A stretch of 64,000 nucleotides of DNA from Streptomyces sp. MA5143a (GTDB taxonomy: Bacteria > Actinomycetota > Actinomycetes > Streptomycetales > Streptomycetaceae): NCBI RefSeq assembly GCF_900290235.1, contig NZ_OLMK01000037.1:52208-116207 (forward strand), read 5' to 3'. Positions 16,982 to 24,595 of the stretch are shown here, piece after piece. Position 1 is the first letter of the stretch. Every line of letters starts with the position of its first letter. Made by a program: the position numbers and the translations under genes. The notes under the pieces are model-generated. The model was not told where the DNA came from. It saw only the letters and a list, made by a program, of their open reading frames with translations, and made no database searches.

Positions 16982-18109
16982 GTGTCAGCGGCAAGGCAGG
17001 GAGTGGCGCAAGCCCACCGGATCGTCGTCAAGGTGGGCTCCTCGTCACTGACGACGGCCTCCGGGGGTCTCGACGCGGACCGGGTGGACGCCCTCGTGGA
17101 CGTCCTCGCCAAGGGGCGCAGCGGGGGAGAGCGGGAGATCGTCCTCGTCTCGTCCGGTGCCATCGCCGCAGGGCTCGCGCCGCTGGGTCTGCGCCGCCGC
17201 CCCAAGGACCTCGCCCGGCAGCAGGCCGCCGCCAGCGTCGGCCAGGGGCTCCTGGTGGCCCGCTACACGGCTTCCTGCGCCCGCTACGGCATCCGCGTCG
17301 GCCAGGTGCTTCTCACCTCCGACGACATGAGCCGCCGCTCCCACCACCGCAACGCCTCCCGCACCCTGGACAAGCTCCTCGCGATGGGCGCGCTGCCCGT
17401 GGTCAACGAGAACGACACGGTTGCCACGGACGAGATCCGCTTCGGTGACAACGACCGTCTCGCCGCCCTCGTCGCCCACCTCGTCCGCGCCGACCTGCTG
17501 GTCCTGCTCTCGGACGTCGACGGCGTGTACGACGGCGACCCCAGCCGTCCGGGCACCTCGCGGATAGCGGAGGTACGGGGCCCCGAGGACCTCGCGCACG
17601 TGGAGATCGGCAGCGCGGGCAAGGCAGGCGTCGGCACCGGCGGCATGGTCACCAAGGTCGAGGCGGCCGCGATCGCCACAGGGGCGGGCATCCCCGTCGT
17701 CCTGACCAGCGCCGTCCACGCCGCGGACGCCCTCGCCGGCCGTGACACCGGCACCTACTTCCATCCCACAGGCAAACGCTCCGCCGACCGGCTGCTGTGG
17801 CTCCAGCACGCGTCCACCCCGCAGGGCGCGCTCACCCTGGACGACGGCGCCGTGCGCGCGGTCGTCGAGCGCCGCAAGTCCCTGCTGCCGGCCGGCATCG
17901 CGGCCGTCGACGGCGACTTCAGCGCCGGGGACCCGGTCGAACTGCGCGACGGAGCGGGCCGGGCCGTGGCCCGCGGGCTGGTCAACTTCGACGCCAAGGA
18001 GATCCCCCAGCTGATCGGCCGCTCGACCCGGGAACTGGCGCGCGAGCTGGGTCCCGCGTACGAACGAGAGGTCGTACACAGGGACGACCTGGTGCTCCTG
18101 CATCCCTGA
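16982..18109 (+). CDS. proB: Glutamate 5-kinase
   Basis: 375 aa from GTG 16982 (GGGGA about 6 bases upstream), which places the conserved HRIVVKVGSSSLT near the N-terminus. ProB phosphorylates L-glutamate to glutamyl-5-phosphate, the first step of proline synthesis. The amino-acid kinase domain shows VLVSSGAIAAG, PVVNENDTVATDEIRFGDND and LLSDVDGVYDGDP; a C-terminal PUA domain (residues ~280-370) is present. The longer upstream frame (to 16883) lacks support. proA follows after one small gene of unknown function. Confidence 0.97.
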   Translation: MSAARQGVAQAHRIVVKVGSSSLTTASGGLDADRVDALVDVLAKGRSGGEREIVLVSSGAIAAGLAPLGLRRRPKDLARQQAAASVGQGLLVARYTASCARYGIRVGQVLLTSDDMSRRSHHRNASRTLDKLLAMGALPVVNENDTVATDEIRFGDNDRLAALVAHLVRADLLVLLSDVDGVYDGDPSRPGTSRIAEVRGPEDLAHVEIGSAGKAGVGTGGMVTKVEAAAIATGAGIPVVLTSAVHAADALAGRDTGTYFHPTGKRSADRLLWLQHASTPQGALTLDDGAVRAVVERRKSLLPAGIAAVDGDFSAGDPVELRDGAGRAVARGLVNFDAKEIPQLIGRSTRELARELGPAYEREVVHRDDLVLLHP

Positions 18110-18260
18110 CCAGCCGCCCCGCGAGGGTGCCGCGGCACGGCCCGCGCCGGTGCGCGTTCCGTAAAACCGCCCCACGGAGCCCTTGAGCCTGCTCAACTTT
18201 GTCCCAGGGGCATTCCGCACCACCCCATGCGAAGCCCGCATCCTTGCGAAGGAGGCCGTC

Positions 18261-18734
18261 GTGAGACGAGTGCGCCCCGGGGCCACGGCGTCCCGTGGTG
18301 GTGGTACCTCCCGTGCGGCAGGCGAGGAGCGGACGCTCACCAGCGTCGGCTCCTCGGACGCGTACGAGGGCGGCGCCGAGGAGCCGCAGGACCTGCCCCG
18401 GCTGTGGCACGTCACGCTGAGCGTCTCCGGGCCCGAGGCCCCGCTGAAGGAGGTGCGGCGCGGCCTGGAACAGCTCGCCCACGACCACCCCTTCCTGCTG
18501 ACCAGCCGCTACGCCAACGACCACGCCGAGATCCGCTACTGGGAGGAGGCCCGCGACCTCCATGACGCGGCCGCCGTCGCCCTGCGCCTGTGGGGCGAGC
18601 ACCGCCGCACGGCCGGACTGCCGCCCTGGGAGATCGTCGGCCTGGAGGTCATCGACCGTCAGACCTACCACCTGCGCATCGCCGAGGGCTACGGCCCCCC
18701 ACCGGCGGCCCGCGTGGGCGTCCACCCTTACTAG
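18261..18734 (+). CDS. Conserved hypothetical protein between proB and proA
   Basis: 157 aa from GTG 18261, selected because AAGGAGG lies 6 bases upstream. Residues 1-45 are low-complexity; residues ~48-155 form a compact domain: LPRLWHVTLSVSGPEAPLKE, then FLLTSRYANDHAEIRYWEEA and WEIVGLEVIDRQTYHLRIAEG. The alternating beta strands and helices resemble a small ferredoxin-like or regulatory fold, but I recognise no named family. Its fixed place between proB and proA suggests a link to proline metabolism or simple co-transcription; both are inference. Confidence 0.75.
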   Translation: MRRVRPGATASRGGGTSRAAGEERTLTSVGSSDAYEGGAEEPQDLPRLWHVTLSVSGPEAPLKEVRRGLEQLAHDHPFLLTSRYANDHAEIRYWEEARDLHDAAAVALRLWGEHRRTAGLPPWEIVGLEVIDRQTYHLRIAEGYGPPPAARVGVHPY

Positions 18735-18810
18735 GACGCGCCGCGAGGGGTTGCGTCCGGGGGCGTCTCGGCTTGTGGGACAGCGACTGGGGCCCTCTCC
18801 CGCGGCGCAC

Positions 18811-18823
18811 TACCCTTCCCTTA
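18811..18823 (+). promoter_or_regulatory. Putative leaderless promoter -10 of proA
   Basis: TACCCT at 18811-18816, six bases, then the proA ATG. There is no Shine-Dalgarno, so transcription would start at or next to the ATG. Confidence 0.55.
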
Positions 18824-20109
18824 TGACCACGCTCTCGCCGTACGACTCCATGTCCCCGGTCACCCGGGCCGCCTATCGCGCCAAGGCCGCCGCCGCCGAC
18901 CTCGCGCCGCTCCCGCGCGCCGACAAGGACGACGCGCTGCTCGCCATCGCCGACGCGCTGGAAGTCCGTACGAGTGAGATCGTCGAGGCCAACGCCAAGG
19001 ACATCGAGCGCGCCCGCGAGGCCGGCACCAGCGAGTCGGTCATCGACCGGCTGACACTCACCCCCGAGCGGATCCGCGCGATCGCCGCCGATGTGCGCGA
19101 CGTCGCCGCGCTGCCCGACCCGGTCGGCGAGGTCGTCCGCGGCTCGACCCTGCCGAACGGCATCGACCTGCGCCAGGTCCGCGTCCCGCTCGGCGTCGTC
19201 GGCATCATCTACGAGGCCCGCCCGAACGTCACCGTCGACGCCGCCGCCCTCTGCCTGAAGTCGGGCAACGCGGTCCTGCTGCGCGGCTCGTCCTCCGCCT
19301 ACGAGTCCAACACCGCCCTCGTCCGCGTCCTGCGCGACGCCGTCGGCGGCGCCGGGCTGCCCGCCGACGCCATCCAGCTCGTCCCCGGCGAGAGCCGCGA
19401 CTCCGTGCGCGAGCTGATGCGCGCCCGCGGCCTGGTCGACGTGCTCATCCCGCGCGGCGGCGCCTCCCTGATCCGCACGGTCGTCGAGGAGTCCACCGTC
19501 CCGGTGATCGAGACCGGCACCGGCAACTGCCACGTCTACGTCGACGCCAACGCCGACCTCGACACGGCGATCGAGATCCTGATCAACTCCAAGGCCCAGC
19601 GGGTCAGCGTCTGCAACGCCGCCGAGACCCTCCTGGTCCACCAGGACATCGCGCCCGAGTTCCTGCCCCGCGCCCTCGACGCCCTCGCCGACGCCGGCGT
19701 CACCGTCCACGGCGACGAGCGCGTCCTCGCGTACGCCAAGGAGACCCGCGCCACGGTCGTCGAGGCCACCACGGAGGACTGGGAGACCGAGTACCTCTCG
19801 TACGACATCGCCGCCGCAGTCGTCGACTCGCTGGACCGGGCCGTGGAGCACATCCGGCTGTGGAGCTCCGGACACACCGAGGCGATCGTGACGACCTCCC
19901 AGCAGGCCGCCCGCCGCTTCACCCAGTTGGTGGACTCCACGACCGTCGCCGTCAACGCCTCCACCCGCTTCACCGACGGCGGCCAGTTCGGCTTCGGCGC
20001 GGAGATCGGCATCTCCACCCAGAAGCTGCACGCCCGCGGCCCGATGGGCCTGCCCGAGATGACCAGCACCAAGTACATCGTCACGGGCGACGGGCACGTA
20101 CGCCGCTGA
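18823..20109 (+). CDS. proA: Glutamate-5-semialdehyde dehydrogenase (gamma-glutamyl phosphate reductase)
   Basis: 428 aa from ATG 18823. ProA reduces glutamyl-5-phosphate with NADPH to glutamate semialdehyde, the second step of proline synthesis after ProB. The aldehyde-dehydrogenase fold is complete: VPLGVVGIIYEARPNVTVDA, VLLRGSSSAYESN, and the catalytic Cys264 in RVSVCNAAETLL, ending ALGEIG-like FGFGAEIGISTQKLHARGPMG. There is no ribosome site; the start appears leaderless. Confidence 0.97.
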   Translation: MTTLSPYDSMSPVTRAAYRAKAAAADLAPLPRADKDDALLAIADALEVRTSEIVEANAKDIERAREAGTSESVIDRLTLTPERIRAIAADVRDVAALPDPVGEVVRGSTLPNGIDLRQVRVPLGVVGIIYEARPNVTVDAAALCLKSGNAVLLRGSSSAYESNTALVRVLRDAVGGAGLPADAIQLVPGESRDSVRELMRARGLVDVLIPRGGASLIRTVVEESTVPVIETGTGNCHVYVDANADLDTAIEILINSKAQRVSVCNAAETLLVHQDIAPEFLPRALDALADAGVTVHGDERVLAYAKETRATVVEATTEDWETEYLSYDIAAAVVDSLDRAVEHIRLWSSGHTEAIVTTSQQAARRFTQLVDSTTVAVNASTRFTDGGQFGFGAEIGISTQKLHARGPMGLPEMTSTKYIVTGDGHVRR

Positions 20110-20255
20110 CATCCGGTCGACACCCGGCGCGTACGGTGCCCGGCGGGGCGTACGCGCCTCGTGGGGCGCCGGCCCGTTCCCGGGGAACGACCGGCGACCC
20201 GCTGAGCAGAACGGATGAATTTCCTTACCGTCTGCCCAAATTGACCACCCCGGTC

Positions 20256-20270
20256 TACTCTGGATCCGTG
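20256..20270 (+). promoter_or_regulatory. Putative leaderless promoter of the SCO2584-type gene
   Basis: TACTCT (20256-20261), six bases, then the GTG at 20268; no Shine-Dalgarno. Confidence 0.5.
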
Positions 20271-20840
20271 CCGGAGGACGTGGGGGGCACGCCGTTCCCT
20301 GACGGCTGGGAGCCCGACGACGACCGCGACCGCGGAGGTATGGACGAAGAGTTCGCCTCCGTGGTCTTCGACGAGGACTTCGTACGGGCGGCCGTGGTCC
20401 ATGAGCCGACCGCGGTCGAGCGGCTGCTCGCCGCCGCGGAGGCCCGTGCCGCGGCCCAGGAGGCCGAGGCCCGCAGGGCCCACTCCAGAGGCCCCCGCGG
20501 CGACGACTACGACGACGGCTTCGCCGACGGCCCGGACTTCGGTCACGACCTCGATGATCTCGACGACCCCGAGATCCTGGAGGGCCGCTTCGGCTCCGAC
20601 GGGCCCTACGGCAAGCAGACCCGCTGGCACCGCCCCGTCGCCTGGCTCCTCGCCCTGGTCATGGGCATCGGCATGGTCGCGCTGGCCTTCACCGCCGTCT
20701 ACCGGGGCGCCTCCTCCAGCCGTGGCGACGAGGTCCCGCCCCCCGCCACCACCGGAGTCGAACAGGGTGCCTCGGCCCGTCCCTCGGCCTCCGCGGACTA
20801 CTCCCAGCCGGCGGCCTCGGCGAGCCCGCGCCAACGCTGA
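20268..20840 (+). CDS. SCO2583/SCO2584 N-terminal-domain membrane protein (SCO2584-like)
   Basis: 190 aa from GTG 20268. The N-terminal cytoplasmic part carries EEFASVVFDEDFVRAAVVHE (residues ~25-45), followed by a charged Asp/Glu-rich stretch, one membrane segment (VAWLLALVMGIGMVALAFTAVY, residues ~125-147) and a short Ser/Pro-rich outer tail. Size, motif and position after proA match the protein named SCO2584-family, reported as part of the Streptomyces spore wall synthesis machinery; that link is from memory of the family, not shown by the sequence. The next gene begins with the same motif. Confidence 0.75.
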   Translation: MPEDVGGTPFPDGWEPDDDRDRGGMDEEFASVVFDEDFVRAAVVHEPTAVERLLAAAEARAAAQEAEARRAHSRGPRGDDYDDGFADGPDFGHDLDDLDDPEILEGRFGSDGPYGKQTRWHRPVAWLLALVMGIGMVALAFTAVYRGASSSRGDEVPPPATTGVEQGASARPSASADYSQPAASASPRQR

Positions 20841-20929
20841 CAGCTGGTTCGACGAGACGTTCGAAAACCTGGTGAGAACCTGTCAGAAGTTGTCGCGCAC
20901 CTCGGCGTTTATCGGAGCTCCGCCAGACC

Positions 20930-20944
20930 TACCCTGAAGGTATG
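20930..20944 (+). promoter_or_regulatory. Putative leaderless promoter of the SCO2583-type gene
   Basis: TACCCT (20930-20935), six bases, then ATG 20942. Confidence 0.5.
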
Positions 20945-22012
20945 GGCGGGCCCGGAGACCCACCCGAGGGGACACCCGAGGGCACCCCCGGCGGTGGAGG
21001 CGAGGACGAATACCGATCCGTCGTGTTCGACGAATCGTTCATTCGCGCTGCCCGTCTCCAGGAGTTCTCCGCCCAGGAACGCCTCACCGACCACGCCCCC
21101 GCCGTCCGTCGCCGCCCGCCCGCGCGCCGCGGCTTCTCCCGGCAGGCACTGGTCCTCGTCCTGCTGATCGCCGTCGCCTTCGGCACCGCCATCTACATGG
21201 GCGTCCGCCATCCGTACCAACCCCGGGCCACGAGTCCCACCGAGCCGCTGCGGATGACGGTGATCCCGCTGGCCCCCCAGGCGCGGGTCCCGGGCGCCGA
21301 CGACCCCGAAAGGCTGTACGAGAACAGTCCCGCCGCCCACTTCCGCACCGGCGCCGACGGCATCACGATGCCGGCCACCCGCCGCACCGAGCACTTCTCC
21401 GACAGCCAGGTCGTCACCTCCCTGATCGTCGCCAAGGAGTACCTGGTCGCCTCCGCGCTCGACCCGCAGGTCCTCGCCGGCACCACCGTCGAGCCGGTAC
21501 GACGGCTGCTCGACTCCGACCAGCTCGACCAGTTCGACCAGAGCTTCGACCGCCCCACCGCCGACGGACGCCACGCGCCCACCGGCTGGCTGGTCCGCTT
21601 CGACCCCTCCCGAGCCCAGCTCGCCGATACCAGGATCCGCGTCCAGGGCACCCTCCAGGCGGCGGAGTTCGACTCGGGCACCCTGGAGGTCGTCGCCGCG
21701 CACACCTTCGTGTACGCGCTGCGCCCGGCGAACCCCAAGGCGGGGGCCGAGGCGTCCCTGTTCACCGTGCGGCGCGAGCTGCACTTCCGCTTCGACCAGG
21801 ACGACCTGCGCACCCGCCAGGCCGAGGTCGTCGTCTCCTACGTCCAGGCCGGACCGCTGGCCTGCGCCGACGACGCCACGAACCATCTGCGGCCGCTGCT
21901 CGCCGGCCAGCAGGACAAGGCCGGCGGCCCGGCCGGCACCGACCCGTACGCCACCGGCGGCACCACCGCCCTGTGCGGCGCCCTGGCCCAGAGCGCCCAG
22001 CCGAAGGTGTGA
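20942..22012 (+). CDS. SCO2583-type membrane-anchored extracytoplasmic protein
   Basis: 356 aa. A Gly/Pro-rich start precedes EYRSVVFDESFIRAARLQE, the same motif as in the neighbour upstream. One membrane segment follows (ALVLVLLIAVAFGTAIYMG, residues ~76-95), then an extracytoplasmic domain of about 260 residues with alternating strands and helices, two Cys near the C-terminus (LACADD, LCGALA), and no enzyme motif that I recognise. The shared N-terminal motif suggests that both proteins dock on the same cytoplasmic partner. A strong bidirectional terminator follows. Confidence 0.75.
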   Translation: MGGPGDPPEGTPEGTPGGGGEDEYRSVVFDESFIRAARLQEFSAQERLTDHAPAVRRRPPARRGFSRQALVLVLLIAVAFGTAIYMGVRHPYQPRATSPTEPLRMTVIPLAPQARVPGADDPERLYENSPAAHFRTGADGITMPATRRTEHFSDSQVVTSLIVAKEYLVASALDPQVLAGTTVEPVRRLLDSDQLDQFDQSFDRPTADGRHAPTGWLVRFDPSRAQLADTRIRVQGTLQAAEFDSGTLEVVAAHTFVYALRPANPKAGAEASLFTVRRELHFRFDQDDLRTRQAEVVVSYVQAGPLACADDATNHLRPLLAGQQDKAGGPAGTDPYATGGTTALCGALAQSAQPKV

Positions 22013-22021
22013 CCACGACGA

Positions 22022-22059
22022 AGCGCCCGGCCCGGAGGGGAACCTCCGGGCCGGGCGCT
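22022..22059. terminator. Bidirectional terminator
   Basis: Perfect 17-bp stem AGCGCCCGGCCCGGAGG/CCTCCGGGCCGGGCGCT with a 4-base GGAA loop, between convergent genes. Confidence 0.88.
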
Positions 22060-22086
22060 CTCGGCGCACCGGCGGTGTCCGCCGCG

Positions 22087-23253
22087 TCACTCGTCGTCCG
22101 GGCGCCTGTCCTCGGCGGTGTCCGTGGTCGTACCGCCGCCCGACGCGGTGCCCTCCGACGCCGTGCCGCCGGACGCCGGGCCGCCGCCCGCGAAGCCGCT
22201 GAAGCCGCGCCGCACCCGGCCGCCGAGGTCGCCCGCGCCGCCCGCGATGTCCGTGACCAGCTTCATCAGCGGGTCCTTGGAGCTCTTCACATGGTTCGTG
22301 TAGTGCTCCGCCGACTCACGGAAGGAGTCGGTCACCTTGGTGTCCTTGTCCTCGCTGCGCCGCGGGTAGTGGCCGTCCATGATCCGCTGGAAGTCGCGGG
22401 ACTCCGCCCACTTCTTCAGCTCGGCCGCGCGCACGGTGGTGAAGGGGTGCGAGCGGGGCAGCACATTGAGGATCTTCAGCACGGAGTCGCGCAGGTCGCC
22501 CCCGGCCTCGTACTCCTCGGCCTGCGCGAGGAACGCGTCGACGTTCATCTCGTGCAGGTGGTTGCCGCCCGCGATCTTCATCAGACCGCGCATCGAGGCC
22601 TTCAGGTCCTGGCCGACCAGCAGCCCGGCGCGGTCGGCGGACAGCTCCGACTTGCGGAACCACTCCCGCAGCGCGGTCACGATCGCCATGATCGCGAGGT
22701 TGCCCAGCGGGATCCAGGCGACCTTCAGCGCGAGGCTCGTCAGGAACAGCAGGATCGTGCGGTACACCGAGTGGCCGGAGAGGGCGTGGCCCACCTCGTG
22801 GCCGATGACGGCCCGCATCTCCTCCTCGTCGAGCAGCTCGACGAGCCCGGTCGTCACGACGATGATCGGCTCGTCCAGGCCGATGCACATCGCGTTCGGC
22901 TGCGGGTCCTGGTTGACGTACATCGGCGGGACCTTCTCCAGGTCCAGGATGTAACAGGCGTCCCGCAGCATGTCGTTGAGGTGGGTGAACTGCTGGTCCG
23001 AGACCCGTACGGAGTCGGACAGGAACAGCAGCCTGAGGCTGCGCTCGGGCAGCAGACCACTGAGTGCCTTGAACACCGTGTCGAAGCCGCTGAGCTTGCG
23101 CAGCGCCACCAGCGCCGAGCGGTCCGCGGGGTGTTCGTACGCCCGCGAGGAGATTCCCTCGAAGCGCCTGCGCTGCCTGCTCGGCACGTTCTCGTGCCCG
23201 TTCTGCTCGTGGCTGTCGTCCGGCATGTTTCCCCCATGCGTTTGATTGCCCAT
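22087..23253 (-). CDS. M48-family zinc metalloprotease
   Basis: 388 aa from ATG 23253; ATG 23226 with GGGGGAAAC is an alternative. M48 peptidases (HtpX/Ste24 type) degrade or process membrane proteins. The zinc motif is HEVGH (His152, Glu153, His156), followed by a hydrophobic hairpin (RTILLFLTSLALKVAWIPLGNLAIMAI) and the third ligand Glu in SELSADRAG. Residues 30-80 are an N-terminal helical region (YEHPADRSALVALRKL) seen in actinobacterial members, and the C-terminus is Gly/Ser-rich. It diverges from a 56-aa membrane protein. Confidence 0.9.
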   Translation of the reverse strand: MGNQTHGGNMPDDSHEQNGHENVPSRQRRRFEGISSRAYEHPADRSALVALRKLSGFDTVFKALSGLLPERSLRLLFLSDSVRVSDQQFTHLNDMLRDACYILDLEKVPPMYVNQDPQPNAMCIGLDEPIIVVTTGLVELLDEEEMRAVIGHEVGHALSGHSVYRTILLFLTSLALKVAWIPLGNLAIMAIVTALREWFRKSELSADRAGLLVGQDLKASMRGLMKIAGGNHLHEMNVDAFLAQAEEYEAGGDLRDSVLKILNVLPRSHPFTTVRAAELKKWAESRDFQRIMDGHYPRRSEDKDTKVTDSFRESAEHYTNHVKSSKDPLMKLVTDIAGGAGDLGGRVRRGFSGFAGGGPASGGTASEGTASGGGTTTDTAEDRRPDDE

Positions 23254-23324
23254 ATTGCCCCCGAAGCGGAGACCAGCCTAGGCGGAGTTACCGTGGCAGG
23301 GCATCAACCGTAAGGAGCGATCTC

Positions 23325-23495
23325 ATGGAGCATCTCCCCCACGTCACGACGGCCTCCTGGTTCACCGAGGCCGCGGACGCCGCCGCCAAGGAGCAGGGCG
23401 CGGGAAACCTGCTGCGTGTGGTGCTGATCGTGATGGTCCTGGGGTCGGTCCTGATGGCCTGGTTCCTCCTGCGCGGATACAAGCGGGACGACTGA
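23325..23495 (+). CDS. Small single-pass membrane protein (56 aa)
   Basis: ATG 23325 lies 7 bases after TAAGGAG (23311-23317). The product starts MEHLPHVTTASWFTEAADAA and has one clear membrane helix (LLRVVLIVMVLGSVLMAWFL) ending RGYKRDD. It has no recognisable domain. It is divergent from the M48 protease and lies 123 bases before a second small membrane protein with a similar plan (short outer N-terminus, one helix, basic-acidic RD end). Confidence 0.78.
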   Translation: MEHLPHVTTASWFTEAADAAAKEQGAGNLLRVVLIVMVLGSVLMAWFLLRGYKRDD

Positions 23496-23618
23496 CGGTA
23501 CGGAGACGGAGCCCCGTCCGTTCATCCCGGGGCGGAGTCGGCGTGATCGCCGACGCGGCCCCCGCTTACGATGGGCCGAGTCTTTATCCCGATCCCACAC
23601 GGATAGGTCCTGCCGACG

Positions 23619-23786
23619 ATGAGCTTCCACAGCACCGCTGCCGACTTGGTCACTTTCGCCGCCGAGGGCGGCGGGGAGCACGGCGGCAACCACGAGAGCC
23701 TCAGCCCCTACCTGACCGGCGGCGGAGCCCTCTTCGCCCTGCTCCTGCTGCTGTGGATCACCACGCGCTTCAACCGGGACCGCTGA
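23619..23786 (+). CDS. Small single-pass membrane protein (55 aa)
   Basis: ATG 23619, product beginning MSFHSTAADLVTFAAEGGGE. A His/Gly-rich segment precedes one helix (GGALFALLLLLWITTR) and the end FNRDR. The ribosome site is weak (AGG at 23606). The same topology and RDR/RDD-like end as the preceding 56-aa protein suggest a related role. Codon bias (G/C third positions throughout) supports that it is real. nadD follows 58 bases after the stop. Confidence 0.7.
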   Translation: MSFHSTAADLVTFAAEGGGEHGGNHESLSPYLTGGGALFALLLLLWITTRFNRDR

Positions 23787-23844
23787 TCCGCGCAAAAGGT
23801 CATTCGAACAGAGTGTGTCCGCCGGGCCGGTAGTGTCTCGACGC

Positions 23845-24579
23845 ATGGGAGAGCAGGAACCGCCTACCGGTCCGGAGCACGACACGGCGAACGACCAGGC
23901 GCACGAGACCACCGGCGGCCGGGCCGGCAGCACCGGCACGGCACCGGAGAACACCCCGTCGAACACGGAGTCGAACGCGAGGCCGAAGCCGGGGCGCAGG
24001 CGCCTCGGCGTCATGGGCGGGACGTTCGACCCGATCCACCACGGGCACCTCGTCGCGGCCCAGGAGGTCGCCGCGCAGTTCGGTCTCGACGAGGTCGTGT
24101 TCGTACCGACCGGCCAGCCCTGGCAGAAGTCCCACCGCACGGTGTCGGCCGCCGAGGACCGGTACCTGATGACGGTCATCGCGACGGCCGAGAACCCCCA
24201 GTTCTCCGTCAGCCGCATCGACGTCGACCGCAAGGGCCCCACGTACACCATCGACACCCTGCGCGAGCTGCACGAACTCAACCCGGACACGGACCTCTTC
24301 TTCATCACGGGCGCCGACGCGCTCGGCCAGATCCTCACCTGGCGCGACGCCGAGGAGCTGTTCTCCCTCGCGCACTTCATCGGGGTCACCCGTCCCGGCC
24401 ACACTTTGGCCGACCCCGGCCTGCCCGCGGGCGGGGTCACGCTCGTTGAGGTTCCGGCGCTCGCCATCTCGTCCACCGACTGCCGTGCGAGGGTCGCCAA
24501 GGGCGACCCCGTCTGGTATCTGGTGCCGGACGGAGTGGTGCGCTACATCGACAAGCGGCAGCTGTACCGCGGCGAGTGA
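23845..24579 (+). CDS. nadD: Nicotinate-nucleotide adenylyltransferase
   Basis: 244 aa from ATG 23845; a TAGTGT box ends 8 bases before it, suggesting a leaderless start. NadD joins ATP to nicotinate mononucleotide to give deamido-NAD. The catalytic domain begins after a ~50-residue disordered Pro/Thr/Glu-rich extension: GVMGGTFDPIHHGHLVAA carries the HxGH motif, and ISSTDCR is the second nucleotidyltransferase signature. The long N-terminal extension is unusual for NadD in general. The LCP-type gene starts 17 bases after the stop. Confidence 0.95.
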   Translation: MGEQEPPTGPEHDTANDQAHETTGGRAGSTGTAPENTPSNTESNARPKPGRRRLGVMGGTFDPIHHGHLVAAQEVAAQFGLDEVVFVPTGQPWQKSHRTVSAAEDRYLMTVIATAENPQFSVSRIDVDRKGPTYTIDTLRELHELNPDTDLFFITGADALGQILTWRDAEELFSLAHFIGVTRPGHTLADPGLPAGGVTLVEVPALAISSTDCRARVAKGDPVWYLVPDGVVRYIDKRQLYRGE

Positions 24580-24595
24580 GCCGAGAGGGGCACCG

